Both the position numbers and the translations under genes were made by a program. The notes under the pieces were generated by a model, which was not told where the DNA came from, did no database searches, and saw only the letters and a program-made list of their open reading frames with translations. A stretch of 61,479 nt of DNA, taken from a virus. Shown in pieces: positions 37,217 to 46,233 of the stretch. The stretch lies in IMG/VR virus record IMGVR_UViG_3300017605_000690, positions 1 through 61,479 of that record; one strand, given 5' to 3'. How positions within the stretch are numbered: the stretch's first letter is position 1; the number at the start of each line of letters is the position of its first letter.

Positions 37217-37504
37217 ATGAACCAGCACATCGTACGCGAACTCGAACTTTTCCTCGCACGTGCTCGTCGTAACGAGTTGCGAAGTCTCGTCATCGCCGCG
37301 AGCACCTACACGGGCGAAGTACTGACGGGCTTCGACATCACAGACTTCGAAGTGCTCGGCGCGCTCGACCTCGTGAAGTACGAGGCATGTTCGAGCGTGC
37401 TAGACTGTCAGAATGAAAAAGACACTCAAGACTGGGACTGTAAAACCCAAGTCGAAACCCTCGAAGACTCTGTCGTACGAAAAACTCGACCCAAAACTAG
37501 CTAA
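37217..37504 (+). CDS. small protein, unknown
   Basis: A 95-residue protein. The first 60 residues look real (MNQHIVRELELFLARARRNE; ELRSLVIAAS; FDITDFEVLGALDLV). The remainder overlaps another small ORF in a different frame. Divergent from the Fis-type gene 36 bp away. Confidence 0.45.
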   Translation: MNQHIVRELELFLARARRNELRSLVIAASTYTGEVLTGFDITDFEVLGALDLVKYEACSSVLDCQNEKDTQDWDCKTQVETLEDSVVRKTRPKTS

Positions 37505-37541
37505 GAAGACTGGTCGAACAAAGGCTAATTTGGGCTGTTAG
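37413..37541 (+). CDS. 42-residue Lys/Thr-rich peptide
   Basis: ATG 37413, TAG 37539-37541. It begins MKKTLKTGTVKPKSKPSKTL and stays strongly basic. Its frame differs from the previous ORF over their shared 92 bp; only one may be used there. It ends 2 bp from the tail-fibre stop. Confidence 0.4.
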   Translation: MKKTLKTGTVKPKSKPSKTLSYEKLDPKLAKKTGRTKANLGC

Positions 37542-37542
37542 C

Positions 37543-40500
37543 TCAGGCAGGGAAGAACGTGCCTTGCGGGTAGAGCCTAATATAATCTAGCTCAGCCCAT
37601 TGAGTCAGAGACGCACTGCCCGCTTGCAACGAAAACCCCGCTACGATAGGCACGAAACCAGCCAACGTACTGCTACCAACTGTGAGTAGTCGTCCGCCTA
37701 TGCCGTAGCACTGCATGTTGATTGCAGTCCCCGAGCTATTGAAATCTACAACATGGGCATCCAACGAAGCTGAGCCGATCGTCGTTGACGTCGCGATGCT
37801 GGTATAGACCTGGTTCACGTCCATCTTGAAGCCCTCAACGTTTGCGCTGTTCATTCCGCAATATAAGCGCCGAGTCGAGTTTGTTATGGGCGGTACTATT
37901 GAGTAGATGTCAATAATAGCTACTTGGTTAGCTTGAGCTCTGCTCACCATACAGTTCGCTGTTATGTTGAACGAGCCACTGACCGCCTTATACATATACA
38001 AGTTTACACTGCATTGCACCCACATCCGACCATTGCGAAGCGTACTTAGATAGGTTGTTGCTGTGAGTGTCGGCGCTGTATATGCGTTGATGTCGCCCGC
38101 GCGAGTCATGGTTGCGCCCGTACCCGCGTTGATCACTGTCCAGCCACGCACTGCGAGATCCGCGTTCCCGTCGTTGAACTCGTCATTGAATGCGTTAGGC
38201 GAGGCGGGCGCGGTCTCATAGGGACTTAGCGGAACGAAGCTTGATATCGTTGAACGCTTTATCGCATTACTCGCCCCCGAGTCCGCGATATAGATCTGGT
38301 CGGCTGCAACTGGCGCGGACTTGGGGCTGTACGTGTTTATGAGAGCCGAGACGTAGGGGGCGGCGGACACGTTCGTGGCGGTCGGGACTAGGCTTGGTAT
38401 CGCGTACTTGGAACCAGCATACTGCTCGTAGAACTGCACCTGGTTGTCGGTCCAAGAGCCAGTGGTTAGAACTATCTCGTAAATGCGCGTCGACGAGAAC
38501 TCAATAGATGCGTTAGCCGCGCGCGCAAGTGTAAGCGTGCTGCCTGGATTCACGCCGTTGAATGAGTTCGTGGCATTTCTGGCTGAAATGGCCCGTAAGA
38601 CACCCCCGTTCCGCATCTCCGTTTGATCTGGCGCTGGACTAACACCGCCTAGAGCAGCAATCGTTAGATTTCCCGCCATTCTGAATACGACTAGCTTTGT
38701 GCCGAGGCTCGTATCAATGTCGGTCACATAACACACATACTGACCACCCGTAGCGCGAGCCACAGTGAAAGCAAAACCCTGATCAGTAGAAGATGCGTAA
38801 CGCAGCCAAGCGGCGAAACCTGTGTTGTTTGAGTTAGCGCCGCCCGTGCCTATCACTTCTTCGATCGCCGTAGCCAGAGCAGCTCGCCCGACGACCATCG
38901 CCAGCGTGAACGGTGTCCCGTCATTGTAGTTTATCCAATCCGCGACAGCCCCTGCTTGATAAAAGTCCGTAACGCCGTCGAACGCCAGATACGTGTTCCC
39001 GTTCCCATCGACAGCAGTCGGACAACGAGCGGCGCCGGTCTGAGTGAAGTCTTTCGCGACAGAGCCATTGTCAACGATGGTATCCACGAGCCCACCCGTC
39101 TGGACGGTGTTATCCGCTCGCCACCAATGAAGCGGCGCCAGTTTGGTCGTGATGTCTGCGGCGACTGGGATACTCGCGTTGACGTTCCAGAGCACGGGCT
39201 TTGGCGCGTGAGCGATCCAGTCGTCTCCGGGCACAAAGCGAAGAAAGTCAATCGCAAGTATGTTTAGCGAGTTCGTCGTCGTGGCGCCACGATCAAACAC
39301 AGCGCCCGCTCGCGTCATGAGGTTCACGTTCGGCGTGTTTGTGACGAACCCACCGACCGGCGCCATGGTCACAGGGAACCCACCCGTCGATAAGCCGACG
39401 TCGTAATAGGTAGCGGTGCCGCAGTAGCGAAGACCGACGATGTCTACATCGTTCGTCGTGTTACTCGACAAATTGGCAAAGGTTAGCGTGTTGTAGACAC
39501 CTGCTTTGATCGCGCCAACAACGCGCACTGGTATAGGGGTCACATTCTGCGTGACGCCGACGTTGACGCGATTCGCAGCTGTATTGTTGTCTTCTACAAA
39601 GATACCCGCGTTCGTGATATCGGCGACCGCGATGCCACGTTCGAAGTGTCCTTGTACTCGTCCATACACAGTGCCTGATGTTCCAGGCGTAAACGCTCGC
39701 GTGATCGAGACGCTTCGACCGCCTACCGGCAGCTGCAACAGCAAATACGAACCCACGATAGACGATCGATAGGTACCAGACACGGGCGGATTCTCGAGAG
39801 CTGTCGAACTCCAGATGTCGATGTCGCCTGCGCGCGTGAGGACGCCGCCAACCACGGAATCCCAGATCTGCCAACCTCTCGTGGCCAAGTCTGCCGAGCC
39901 CGAGTCGAACTCGTCATCGAACGCATTTGGCACAGCGGGCGGGTCTAGGTACGGGTTGCCCGTAGACAGCGAGCCCGCGCTTCCAACGACAGTGGTCCCA
40001 ACCCGTTGCAAGATCTGCCCGTCGCTGATCGCTCCGATCGTCAGTTGCGTCGGCCCCGACGTCTCGTGGATCGCGTTCACCTGGTTAGAGGTCATCGGCC
40101 CATTGACATCACCAGCCAACGTCGTCGGCGGGTACGCAGTGCCTACAACTGTACTACCAACGCGCTGCAGTAACTGAAAGTCGTTGATCGGTCCGATCGC
40201 TAGTGCGGTTGGGCCTGATGTCTCGGTGATGCCCACCACCTTCGTCGCGCTAAGTGTCCCCGTCACTTGCCCAGCGCTCGCGACATCACCAAGGTTACAA
40301 GTCCGCACAGCCCCCGGCGAGCCGTTGATGTTGTAGACGATGTCGCTATTCACGCTCGGCGCGAGGAACGTGTAGACGCTAAAGTCCTTCTCGATGACGG
40401 GCAGCTCGCGCACGCGCGACTGTTTCGCCGAACCGTCGACTGTGTCTTGCAGATACACGTGATCGTCACGACTGGGCGTGCTGTCGTGCGGATAAGCCCC

Positions 40501-40797
40501 CGTGATGTCTTTGAGCACGAACGGCGAAGTCGCCGGGTTCGTGTCTACGCCCACCGTGACAATCGGACCAGTGCCGCCCGTGATGTCGATACCAGGCCCC
40601 TCGACGATCTCAGTGATCGTTCCGCCGCCGCCTCCACCCGCCACGTCCTCCCATCCCGTGCTAGTCTTGACCCGAACAACTTCCGTGTCGTTCGCGTACG
40701 CAAGCCCGCCCTCGGGCGCGTTAGGTGGTTCGGTGCCTGAGGGACCTACGGGTAACTGGACTCTTGTTGAAGTATTCTTAGGGGTGGGATTCGCCAC
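37543..40797 (-). CDS. tail fibre / tail spike with lectin-like modules
   Basis: A 1084-residue protein. The start (NTSTRVQLPVGPSGTEPP, then GGLAYANDTEVVRVKT and a Gly run) is typical of tail-fibre N-termini that attach to the particle. Repeats of the form ETSGPTxLxIGxIxDxQxLQRVG occur near residues 190-280. Two copies of a beta-sandwich module begin DDEFDSGSADLATRGW (about residue 295) and NDEFNDGNADLAVRGW (about 870). Between them is a concanavalin/LamG-like part with WWRADNTVQTGG and LAFDGVTDFY. Receptor binding to surface glycans is likely. The gene is on the minus strand, opposite to all other virion genes. Confidence 0.8.
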   Translation of the reverse strand: MANPTPKNTSTRVQLPVGPSGTEPPNAPEGGLAYANDTEVVRVKTSTGWEDVAGGGGGGTITEIVEGPGIDITGGTGPIVTVGVDTNPATSPFVLKDITGAYPHDSTPSRDDHVYLQDTVDGSAKQSRVRELPVIEKDFSVYTFLAPSVNSDIVYNINGSPGAVRTCNLGDVASAGQVTGTLSATKVVGITETSGPTALAIGPINDFQLLQRVGSTVVGTAYPPTTLAGDVNGPMTSNQVNAIHETSGPTQLTIGAISDGQILQRVGTTVVGSAGSLSTGNPYLDPPAVPNAFDDEFDSGSADLATRGWQIWDSVVGGVLTRAGDIDIWSSTALENPPVSGTYRSSIVGSYLLLQLPVGGRSVSITRAFTPGTSGTVYGRVQGHFERGIAVADITNAGIFVEDNNTAANRVNVGVTQNVTPIPVRVVGAIKAGVYNTLTFANLSSNTTNDVDIVGLRYCGTATYYDVGLSTGGFPVTMAPVGGFVTNTPNVNLMTRAGAVFDRGATTTNSLNILAIDFLRFVPGDDWIAHAPKPVLWNVNASIPVAADITTKLAPLHWWRADNTVQTGGLVDTIVDNGSVAKDFTQTGAARCPTAVDGNGNTYLAFDGVTDFYQAGAVADWINYNDGTPFTLAMVVGRAALATAIEEVIGTGGANSNNTGFAAWLRYASSTDQGFAFTVARATGGQYVCYVTDIDTSLGTKLVVFRMAGNLTIAALGGVSPAPDQTEMRNGGVLRAISARNATNSFNGVNPGSTLTLARAANASIEFSSTRIYEIVLTTGSWTDNQVQFYEQYAGSKYAIPSLVPTATNVSAAPYVSALINTYSPKSAPVAADQIYIADSGASNAIKRSTISSFVPLSPYETAPASPNAFNDEFNDGNADLAVRGWTVINAGTGATMTRAGDINAYTAPTLTATTYLSTLRNGRMWVQCSVNLYMYKAVSGSFNITANCMVSRAQANQVAIIDIYSIVPPITNSTRRLYCGMNSANVEGFKMDVNQVYTSIATSTTIGSASLDAHVVDFNSSGTAINMQCYGIGGRLLTVGSSTLAGFVPIVAGFSLQAGSASLTQWAELDYIRLYPQGTFFPA

Positions 40798-41194
40798 CCT
40801 CTAGTTTAGCAGGTCGTATCTCGTACTCAGATCCGTTATAGTGCGTGGCCCAGCCCGCGACTTGCTGATCTACCGCCCAGCGCGACGTTCCGCGAATGTA
40901 GCCGCTGGGCACTTCGTAGTAACGCTGACATAAGCGATAGACATAGTCGCTGTTAGGTGACTCATCTTCCGCGAGCTGCTCATCGAGATCACCCCACGGC
41001 TCTGTCGTGTTCGCGTGTCGCCACTCGAGCCTATACCCGAAAGACTGCCAACGACATCCCCAAGCCCAAGTGCCGTACTCGAGCTCTTTCTCTTCTTGCA
41101 CCGGCTCGTAGTTCTGACACCCGCGCCCGCCGCACTTAGCCGTAAACAAGCCCGCGTAGAAGGCCCGCGAGCCACAAAGAGGACACTTCGCCAT
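40778..41194 (-). CDS. zinc-ribbon protein upstream of the tail fibre
   Basis: A 138-residue protein with a MAKCPLCGSRAFYAG start and AKCGGRGCQNYE, a zinc ribbon, then a Trp/Tyr-rich body. It overlaps the tail-fibre start by 20 nt, so the two are co-expressed. It could assist fibre folding or attachment, but that is a guess from position. Confidence 0.6.
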   Translation of the reverse strand: MAKCPLCGSRAFYAGLFTAKCGGRGCQNYEPVQEEKELEYGTWAWGCRWQSFGYRLEWRHANTTEPWGDLDEQLAEDESPNSDYVYRLCQRYYEVPSGYIRGTSRWAVDQQVAGWATHYNGSEYEIRPAKLEGGESHP

Positions 41195-41210
41195 ATGCTA
41201 GTCTTAGTAC

Positions 41211-41360
41211 ATGGAAGCACCGTTGTACATCCCCGCGGACGTGGCCCTGTGGCTGCTGATCGAGTCGGGTGCGCCGGAAGATAGCCCTGACGCGGAATAC
41301 CTGCGCTCACTGGGCAAGGATTTGGTCTTAATTGAAGAGCCGCCGACCGATGACAAATGA
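41211..41360 (+). CDS. 49-residue small protein
   Basis: ATG 41211 to TGA 41358-41360. MEAPLYIPADVALWLLIESG, then an acidic end. It begins the rightward morphogenesis block. Its stop overlaps the next gene by 11 nt. Confidence 0.5.
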   Translation: MEAPLYIPADVALWLLIESGAPEDSPDAEYLRSLGKDLVLIEEPPTDDK

Positions 41361-41622
41361 GCACGCAGATGCTGCGCTTCTCATCGACGCGTACGGTAAA
41401 ATCGCTGCACAGATTGACGAGGCCGGCCAGTCATTCGTTGAAGCTGCGCCAGAAGATGGCGCGCGCCAACTTCGGTTACAGAGCAAGCTCATGACGGCTG
41501 TGCTCGCGAACTTCATCGGGACGATGCCAGGCGTGACGCCCGAGCAGCTCTTGTACATGTTTCACTATGCGATGAGCTCGGCGATGCAAGCCCTGACCGA
41601 GCCAGACGATACACTGAACTAA
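41350..41622 (+). CDS. small helical protein, unknown
   Basis: About 90 residues from ATG 41350 (MTNEHADAALLIDAYGKIAA). Helical, with LLYMFHYAMSSAMQALTE near the end. Found upstream of the terminase genes. Unknown. Confidence 0.6.
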   Translation: MTNEHADAALLIDAYGKIAAQIDEAGQSFVEAAPEDGARQLRLQSKLMTAVLANFIGTMPGVTPEQLLYMFHYAMSSAMQALTEPDDTLN

Positions 41623-42152
41623 TGCCAGATTTCGACGAAGCCGCATTTCGCAAGTGGTTCGACCCCGCGATGAAGCAACTCAAGCTGAGCCCGGACCCTG
41701 ACGACCCCGAAGCCTTCTACGACTATCGCGGTTTTTACAACGCGATGAAACAGGGCAAGTACAGGTCGCCCACTGAGCCTGGTCAGCACTGGCCGAGCGA
41801 GTTCAAAGACCCGAATCACCCGCGTGCGTTTCTGACTGACCCTGTTAATCAGCGGTACTTCGACACGCAAACGGGCAACTACACGGGCGGCGCGAAAGAA
41901 CCCGTTTCGGAACAGCGCATGCGCGGGCTGAATGCCATCGAAACGCCCGACCTACCGAAGCGTGAATGGAATCTCGCCAAGGGCGGCACTGACAAAGCTG
42001 TACCTGACTACAAAGCGATCGGCGAGAATTTGACGATGCCCGCGACGCCTGCTTTGCAAGAGCAGAGTCCTCTGACTGCGGCGCGCGCGCAAGCCGCCGC
42101 GTCTCCCAAGGACGAGGACTACATCTCTAAGCTCTTTAATTGGACGAAATAG
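41622..42152 (+). CDS. virion-associated protein, unknown
   Basis: A 176-residue protein with FYDYRGFYNAMKQG and PGQHWPSEFKDPNHPRAF, a pattern common to phage proteins near virion genes. Pro-rich and hydrophilic C-terminus. TAATG-type overlap with the preceding stop. Function unknown. Confidence 0.65.
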   Translation: MPDFDEAAFRKWFDPAMKQLKLSPDPDDPEAFYDYRGFYNAMKQGKYRSPTEPGQHWPSEFKDPNHPRAFLTDPVNQRYFDTQTGNYTGGAKEPVSEQRMRGLNAIETPDLPKREWNLAKGGTDKAVPDYKAIGENLTMPATPALQEQSPLTAARAQAAASPKDEDYISKLFNWTK

Positions 42153-42157
42153 TAGTC

Positions 42158-42166
42158 TGCTATAAT
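42158..42166 (+). promoter_or_regulatory. extended -10 element before the small terminase gene
   Basis: TGCTATAAT is a perfect extended -10 sequence without a clear -35 box. A transcript would start near 42173, almost at the GTG start of the next gene, so the mRNA would be nearly leaderless or the site is fortuitous. Confidence 0.35.
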
Positions 42167-42174
42167 AGTACACA

Positions 42175-42606
42175 GTGTACCGAGCACCGCCCCCACCCCC
42201 TAGTCCTCGTATCATTGAAGCGTTTCGCGAAGCTCTGCGTAATTGCATGACGCTCGAGATCGCCGCGACAATGGTCAAGGTCCCGCAAAAGACTCTGCTC
42301 AAGTGGATCGAGATGGGCCGCCGCGGCGCGGTCGATTACATGGCCTTCGTCGACATGATCGATGAAGAGCGCGCGAAGCTCTCGGGCTCGATCCTCGAGT
42401 TCTTGTATAAGGCAGCGTTCAACGAGGCCAATCTCGACGCGGTTAAGTTCTTGTACAAGCACCGCCTGCAGAAGGATGAAGAGCGCTTCGCTGAGCGTAT
42501 CCACGCTATCGAAGACCGCGTGCAGGAGGAAGTTGTACAGGGCCTCGACGAGTCACAGGCTGAGGAAGATTTGCAAGCAGCAGAGGCGCGTCTTGAACGT
42601 CATTAG
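42175..42606 (+). CDS. terminase small subunit-like protein
   Basis: A 143-residue protein with a Pro-rich start, an N-terminal HTH (LEIAATMVKVPQKTLLKWIE) and helical remainder ending in a charged coil. This is the usual make-up of terminase small subunits that bind pac or cos DNA. It lies four kilobases upstream of the large subunit. Confidence 0.65.
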   Translation: MYRAPPPPPSPRIIEAFREALRNCMTLEIAATMVKVPQKTLLKWIEMGRRGAVDYMAFVDMIDEERAKLSGSILEFLYKAAFNEANLDAVKFLYKHRLQKDEERFAERIHAIEDRVQEEVVQGLDESQAEEDLQAAEARLERH

Positions 42607-42613
42607 AGACACA

Positions 42614-42706
42614 ATGCTGAGGGCTGACGCGCCCTGGTACAAGAAGTTGCTGTCTCGCATTGGCGATTTCGCCGCTTGGTTGGAGTACAAGCTTGAAAGA
42701 CATTAG
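42614..42706 (+). CDS. 30-residue micro-ORF
   Basis: ATG 42614 to TAG 42704-42706. MLRADAPWYKKLLSRIGDF, then AAWLEYKLERH, one amphipathic helix. Small and uncertain, but it fills a gap between coupled genes. Confidence 0.35.
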   Translation: MLRADAPWYKKLLSRIGDFAAWLEYKLERH

Positions 42707-42842
42707 CTACAGCGTGACTTTCACTCTCATCGTCGAAGTCAACGCACTCACCCCTGAGGAAGCGGAAGACCTCGCGTGGGACGAGCTCAACACGACCAAG
42801 CCCTCGAGTCTCGTTGTCGCGGTCGACGTGGAGGAAACTTGA
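42693..42842 (+). CDS. 49-residue small protein
   Basis: TTG start at 42693 with GGAG at good spacing. Beta-rich start (LKDISYSVTFTLIVEVNAL) then PEEAEDLAWDEL, typical of small alpha/beta phage proteins. It overlaps the next start by 4 nt. Confidence 0.5.
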   Translation: MKDISYSVTFTLIVEVNALTPEEAEDLAWDELNTTKPSSLVVAVDVEET

Positions 42843-43189
42843 ACGTCACTGACTTTGTTCTTGCCCAGCGCGCCGCTCTCTTCACTGCCATCGCGCAAGC
42901 AGGCATCGATCTCTCACTTATCGTAGAGAAGGTCGACAAGCGCTTCCCATTCGGCAACTGGCGCAAGCCCGTCGAAGTCTGGCAGAAACCGATCATACCC
43001 AGCGAGAAGGGTAAACATCTCGCAAACTATTGGCTGACGTACCCGCGAAAAGGCAGTGGTAAGACAGTCAAGTTCAACCTAGCAACATTCGAAACAATTT
43101 CTAAATGGCTAAACAAGCCGACGCCACAGCACTCGTCACAGAACCAACCAAGCCCTTCGAACACGGCGGGCGATACGTCGTCGTCCTAG
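42839..43189 (+). CDS. small protein, unknown
   Basis: A 116-residue protein with a TTG start after a strong GGAGGAAAC. NVTDFVLAQRAALFTAIAQAG then WRKPVEVWQKP and a Ser/Pro-rich end. The 3' part overlaps the next gene by 85 nt. Confidence 0.55.
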   Translation: MNVTDFVLAQRAALFTAIAQAGIDLSLIVEKVDKRFPFGNWRKPVEVWQKPIIPSEKGKHLANYWLTYPRKGSGKTVKFNLATFETISKWLNKPTPQHSSQNQPSPSNTAGDTSSS

Positions 43190-43599
43190 TCCCTGCGAAC
43201 TCCAAGCACGAGACGTATGTCCGGCGCACGTTCGAGGAACAGTTCAACCTCGAGAATCCGCCCCCGCTCGTCAACGCGATCAAGGTCGCCGAGATCTCGC
43301 AGGACTCGATTATCTATCTCGCGCATCCCGTGCGCGTGAAGAAGAAGGTGAAGGACCGCGCGGGAAAAGAAGTGTGGAAGAAGGCCCTCGAGCTCTTCAT
43401 CAGCCGACCGATCGATATCGCCACTGAGTGCACGGACTCTCCGCGTCGAGGTGCGAAGATTATCGATTTCAACAAAATCGTGCAGGTCGCGACGAGTGCC
43501 GCGAAGAACGATCCTTCCGGTTGGTTCTTTGTCCCGTTTCTTTCGGGATTCAACAAAGCTGATTTCACTGAAGCAACGATCCAACTGCTGAATAGGTAA
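43105..43599 (+). CDS. virion-region protein, unknown
   Basis: A 164-residue protein (MAKQADATALVTEPTKPF). Beta-prone N-terminal half (GRYVVVLVPANSKHETYV), Lys-rich middle, helical end. It has TAATG coupling to the next gene. It could be a small structural or chaperone protein. Confidence 0.55.
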   Translation: MAKQADATALVTEPTKPFEHGGRYVVVLVPANSKHETYVRRTFEEQFNLENPPPLVNAIKVAEISQDSIIYLAHPVRVKKKVKDRAGKEVWKKALELFISRPIDIATECTDSPRRGAKIIDFNKIVQVATSAAKNDPSGWFFVPFLSGFNKADFTEATIQLLNR

Positions 43600-44966
43600 T
43601 GACCGCCTTCACTCCTGCTCAACTTGTTCACGCGTTAGGCGCGAAGCTCAAGAACCCGTACACAACGACGAGTGCCGGTGGCTTAGTTAAGGGGCCTCAG
43701 GACGAGTGGTCAAAGCGGCTAGACGCTTATCAAGCGGACATTGAGAAGCAATCTCAGGCCAAGGCCGCCGAATGGGACAAGCAGTGGGAAACAGACTACG
43801 CGGCCAAGCAAAAGGACCTTGATTTCTGGAACGAGAAGTTTCTCTATATTCAAGGGCAAAAAGCCGCGAACCAGGAAAAAGCTCGCTCTGCCAAAGCACT
43901 CAACGAGTCCCAAGGTCTGAATTTGCCGCAGAGCTATTACGACAAAACGTTTGGGTTAGAAGTGACGCCAGACGAACAAGCTCTGGCCGAGAAGATCTGG
44001 GGACTAAAAACCGATGTCGGCGCAATGGCGAACAACCGCGACAAAGATCGTGTTGCTGCTGTTGATGCATTCGCCAAACCATTGAAGGACAAATACGGCG
44101 TAGCCCTCAGTACTGCAGAGAAACTTCGAGCACAGGCACGCGATCAGGCAAAAGCAGATGCTGACTACAAGACCGCGAGCAGCATGTACGACAACGCTGT
44201 GACTCAGCACGACAAAGACTACGCCGCGTTCAAGATGTACCAGGCGAAGAAGGCGATGTATGACCAAGACACTGCGAATCGCCAGGCGGATATTGATGCA
44301 GGTCGTTATGCCGTTAATCCTTATCAGTTTATGGCACAGGGGGCGAACCTCAATGAGATCAACGCGCTCAGGGAGCAAGTAAACGCGGGGAACTTGCGAC
44401 CGAACATGCGCGTGCCTGATGCAGAGGTCGCGCCGACTGAAGTCAAAGACCCCGGTGAGTTCGCGCGCGATAAGCCGCAACATGTGCGTGTGGCCGCGCC
44501 AGAGGTCGACGACGACATTGCTACTATTCTTGGCTATGAGAAGCCTGGAACACAGAACGTCGATCCCACACTCAAGACTGCGAATACGGGGCCGATCGAC
44601 ACGAGCTCGGTCCACTCTGACTACGTGAGCCCAGCTGACAAAGCTAAGCCGCCCGAGCCCGAGAAGGACGCGAACGGCAATCCTGTGATCAAACCAGGTA
44701 GCGCCGCTGCGAATCCCCCGCCTGGCCCGAGTAACACGCTCCAGCAAACAGCGACGGGCTCACAGGCGCAACCGAACCAACAGACAGCGCAGCAAGCCGC
44801 AACGCCAGCGCCCGCGATGCCCGCGCAACCAACAGGTTCTACGGGCGGGCAGACCGCGAACACCGGTCAAGAACAAACTAACACACCGACCGCGCCGACT
44901 CAGCCTGAGAAGCCGAAGCCGTTCACGGAAGACGTACAGAAGGAAGATCCAGATCATGTCTGGTAA
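43599..44966 (+). CDS. coiled-coil, Pro/Gln-rich virion protein
   Basis: A 455-residue protein. The N-terminal half is helical and rich in Ala, Lys, Gln (coiled coil), the C-terminal half (from about 300) is Pro/Gln/Ala/Thr low complexity. Similar makeup to other ejection or scaffold-like proteins in this genome. Overlaps the next gene by 11 nt. Unknown function. Confidence 0.6.
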   Translation: MTAFTPAQLVHALGAKLKNPYTTTSAGGLVKGPQDEWSKRLDAYQADIEKQSQAKAAEWDKQWETDYAAKQKDLDFWNEKFLYIQGQKAANQEKARSAKALNESQGLNLPQSYYDKTFGLEVTPDEQALAEKIWGLKTDVGAMANNRDKDRVAAVDAFAKPLKDKYGVALSTAEKLRAQARDQAKADADYKTASSMYDNAVTQHDKDYAAFKMYQAKKAMYDQDTANRQADIDAGRYAVNPYQFMAQGANLNEINALREQVNAGNLRPNMRVPDAEVAPTEVKDPGEFARDKPQHVRVAAPEVDDDIATILGYEKPGTQNVDPTLKTANTGPIDTSSVHSDYVSPADKAKPPEPEKDANGNPVIKPGSAAANPPPGPSNTLQQTATGSQAQPNQQTAQQAATPAPAMPAQPTGSTGGQTANTGQEQTNTPTAPTQPEKPKPFTEDVQKEDPDHVW

Positions 44967-46233
44967 AGCAGAAGCATTGATGCGTGGGCTCGGACAGGGG
45001 TTCACAGGCAAGTGGGGCGATGAACTCATTCCCCTACTCACACCAGACGCGAGTGACGACACGGGCATCCCGCGCAATTACGCAGCTGGCTCTGCGTACA
45101 ATGACTTGCGCAACAACGAGCGCGCAGAGAACCAAGAAGCGGCCGATAAGTACCCTGGCAACTTCTACACGGGACAGGCTCTAGGCGCGCTTCCAAGCGC
45201 CGTAGCGACGGGTGGCGCAGCTGGGGAGGGTGTAGCTGCCAACGCGCTCTTAGCAGGCGCTCGAGGCGGGCTAGAGGGCGCAGGCGGGGGCACAGAGGGC
45301 AACCGAGCTATGGGCGCTGCTTGGGGCGCTGGCCCCTCTGCTGTGCTCGGCGGTCTTGGTGCGGGGGTCGCGAAAGCGGCACCTTACATCAAGGATCTGT
45401 TCAAGAACGGGCCGCCAGGTGGACCTCCGCTCGCGCCAGCGATGGCGACTGTCGGCGGGGAGGCAGCACCCGAGGCATCCGAGATTGCGAGAGGTGCAGC
45501 TGCAGCTCGAGGTGCGGGAAGTCAAAGCGCGGCCGAGTTGGGCGGACCGATCATCAATCGCGCAACGACAGCAGCACCCCCACTGCCCCCGCCAGGCCAA
45601 GCCCCCAAGAACACAGTCCCGTCGCCTCGTCGAGGCCCAAGCATGGTCGATCGTGAAGCTGCTGGCGGTCGAGCTCTTGGTCCCGAAGAGACGGTTACTC
45701 GAACACCCGCAATCCCCCCGCCCTCGAGTCTCGCGGCAGAGGCTGCAGGCGCAGAGGCTATTCCCGCGCCGCGAATGCCGACCGAGTTTTCAACGCGCAT
45801 GCCCGCAATTTCTAGGGCAGGCAAGACGCCCGAAGAATTCGTTCGAGCACAAAGAGCCGCACTTGAGAATCTGTTGGGACCCGCACCAACAAAGGCTGAG
45901 CTGATTGCGAGGCGAGGCCCGTCGATGGCTGACGCGCTTGCCGAAGAGAACTCGGCAGACCAACTCGCACGTCTCCCGCCGATGAATTCTGAATACGCCG
46001 AGGCTGGTGCTAACGCAGGTGCTCGACGTGCCGCGCAGAACGCCGCGCGCGGGAAGACAACGCCATGGCCCCCGCCGAGCCAAGCACTGAAAACTCCCAT
46101 TGGTGAGCTCACACCCGGTCGTAAACCCTCCGCCAATCCCTCAGGTGAGTTTAGATTGTCGAGCAAACCCGCTCTTGGGAAAAAGACAGACGTCAAGGCT
46201 CTCATGAAGAAGCGTACTGACGACGAAGAGTGA
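44956..46233 (+). CDS. Ala/Gly-rich virion protein, ejection-type
   Basis: A 425-residue protein. GLGQGFTGKWGDELIPL and the Gly/Ala-rich segment at residues 75-140 match in style the protein at 60572-1972 (also with a hydrophobic Gly/Ala N-terminal third and a Pro-rich body). Such proteins in podoviruses are often ejected with the DNA or form a channel. Paired use with the distant one is inferred from shared composition only. Confidence 0.6.
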   Translation: MSGKAEALMRGLGQGFTGKWGDELIPLLTPDASDDTGIPRNYAAGSAYNDLRNNERAENQEAADKYPGNFYTGQALGALPSAVATGGAAGEGVAANALLAGARGGLEGAGGGTEGNRAMGAAWGAGPSAVLGGLGAGVAKAAPYIKDLFKNGPPGGPPLAPAMATVGGEAAPEASEIARGAAAARGAGSQSAAELGGPIINRATTAAPPLPPPGQAPKNTVPSPRRGPSMVDREAAGGRALGPEETVTRTPAIPPPSSLAAEAAGAEAIPAPRMPTEFSTRMPAISRAGKTPEEFVRAQRAALENLLGPAPTKAELIARRGPSMADALAEENSADQLARLPPMNSEYAEAGANAGARRAAQNAARGKTTPWPPPSQALKTPIGELTPGRKPSANPSGEFRLSSKPALGKKTDVKALMKKRTDDEE

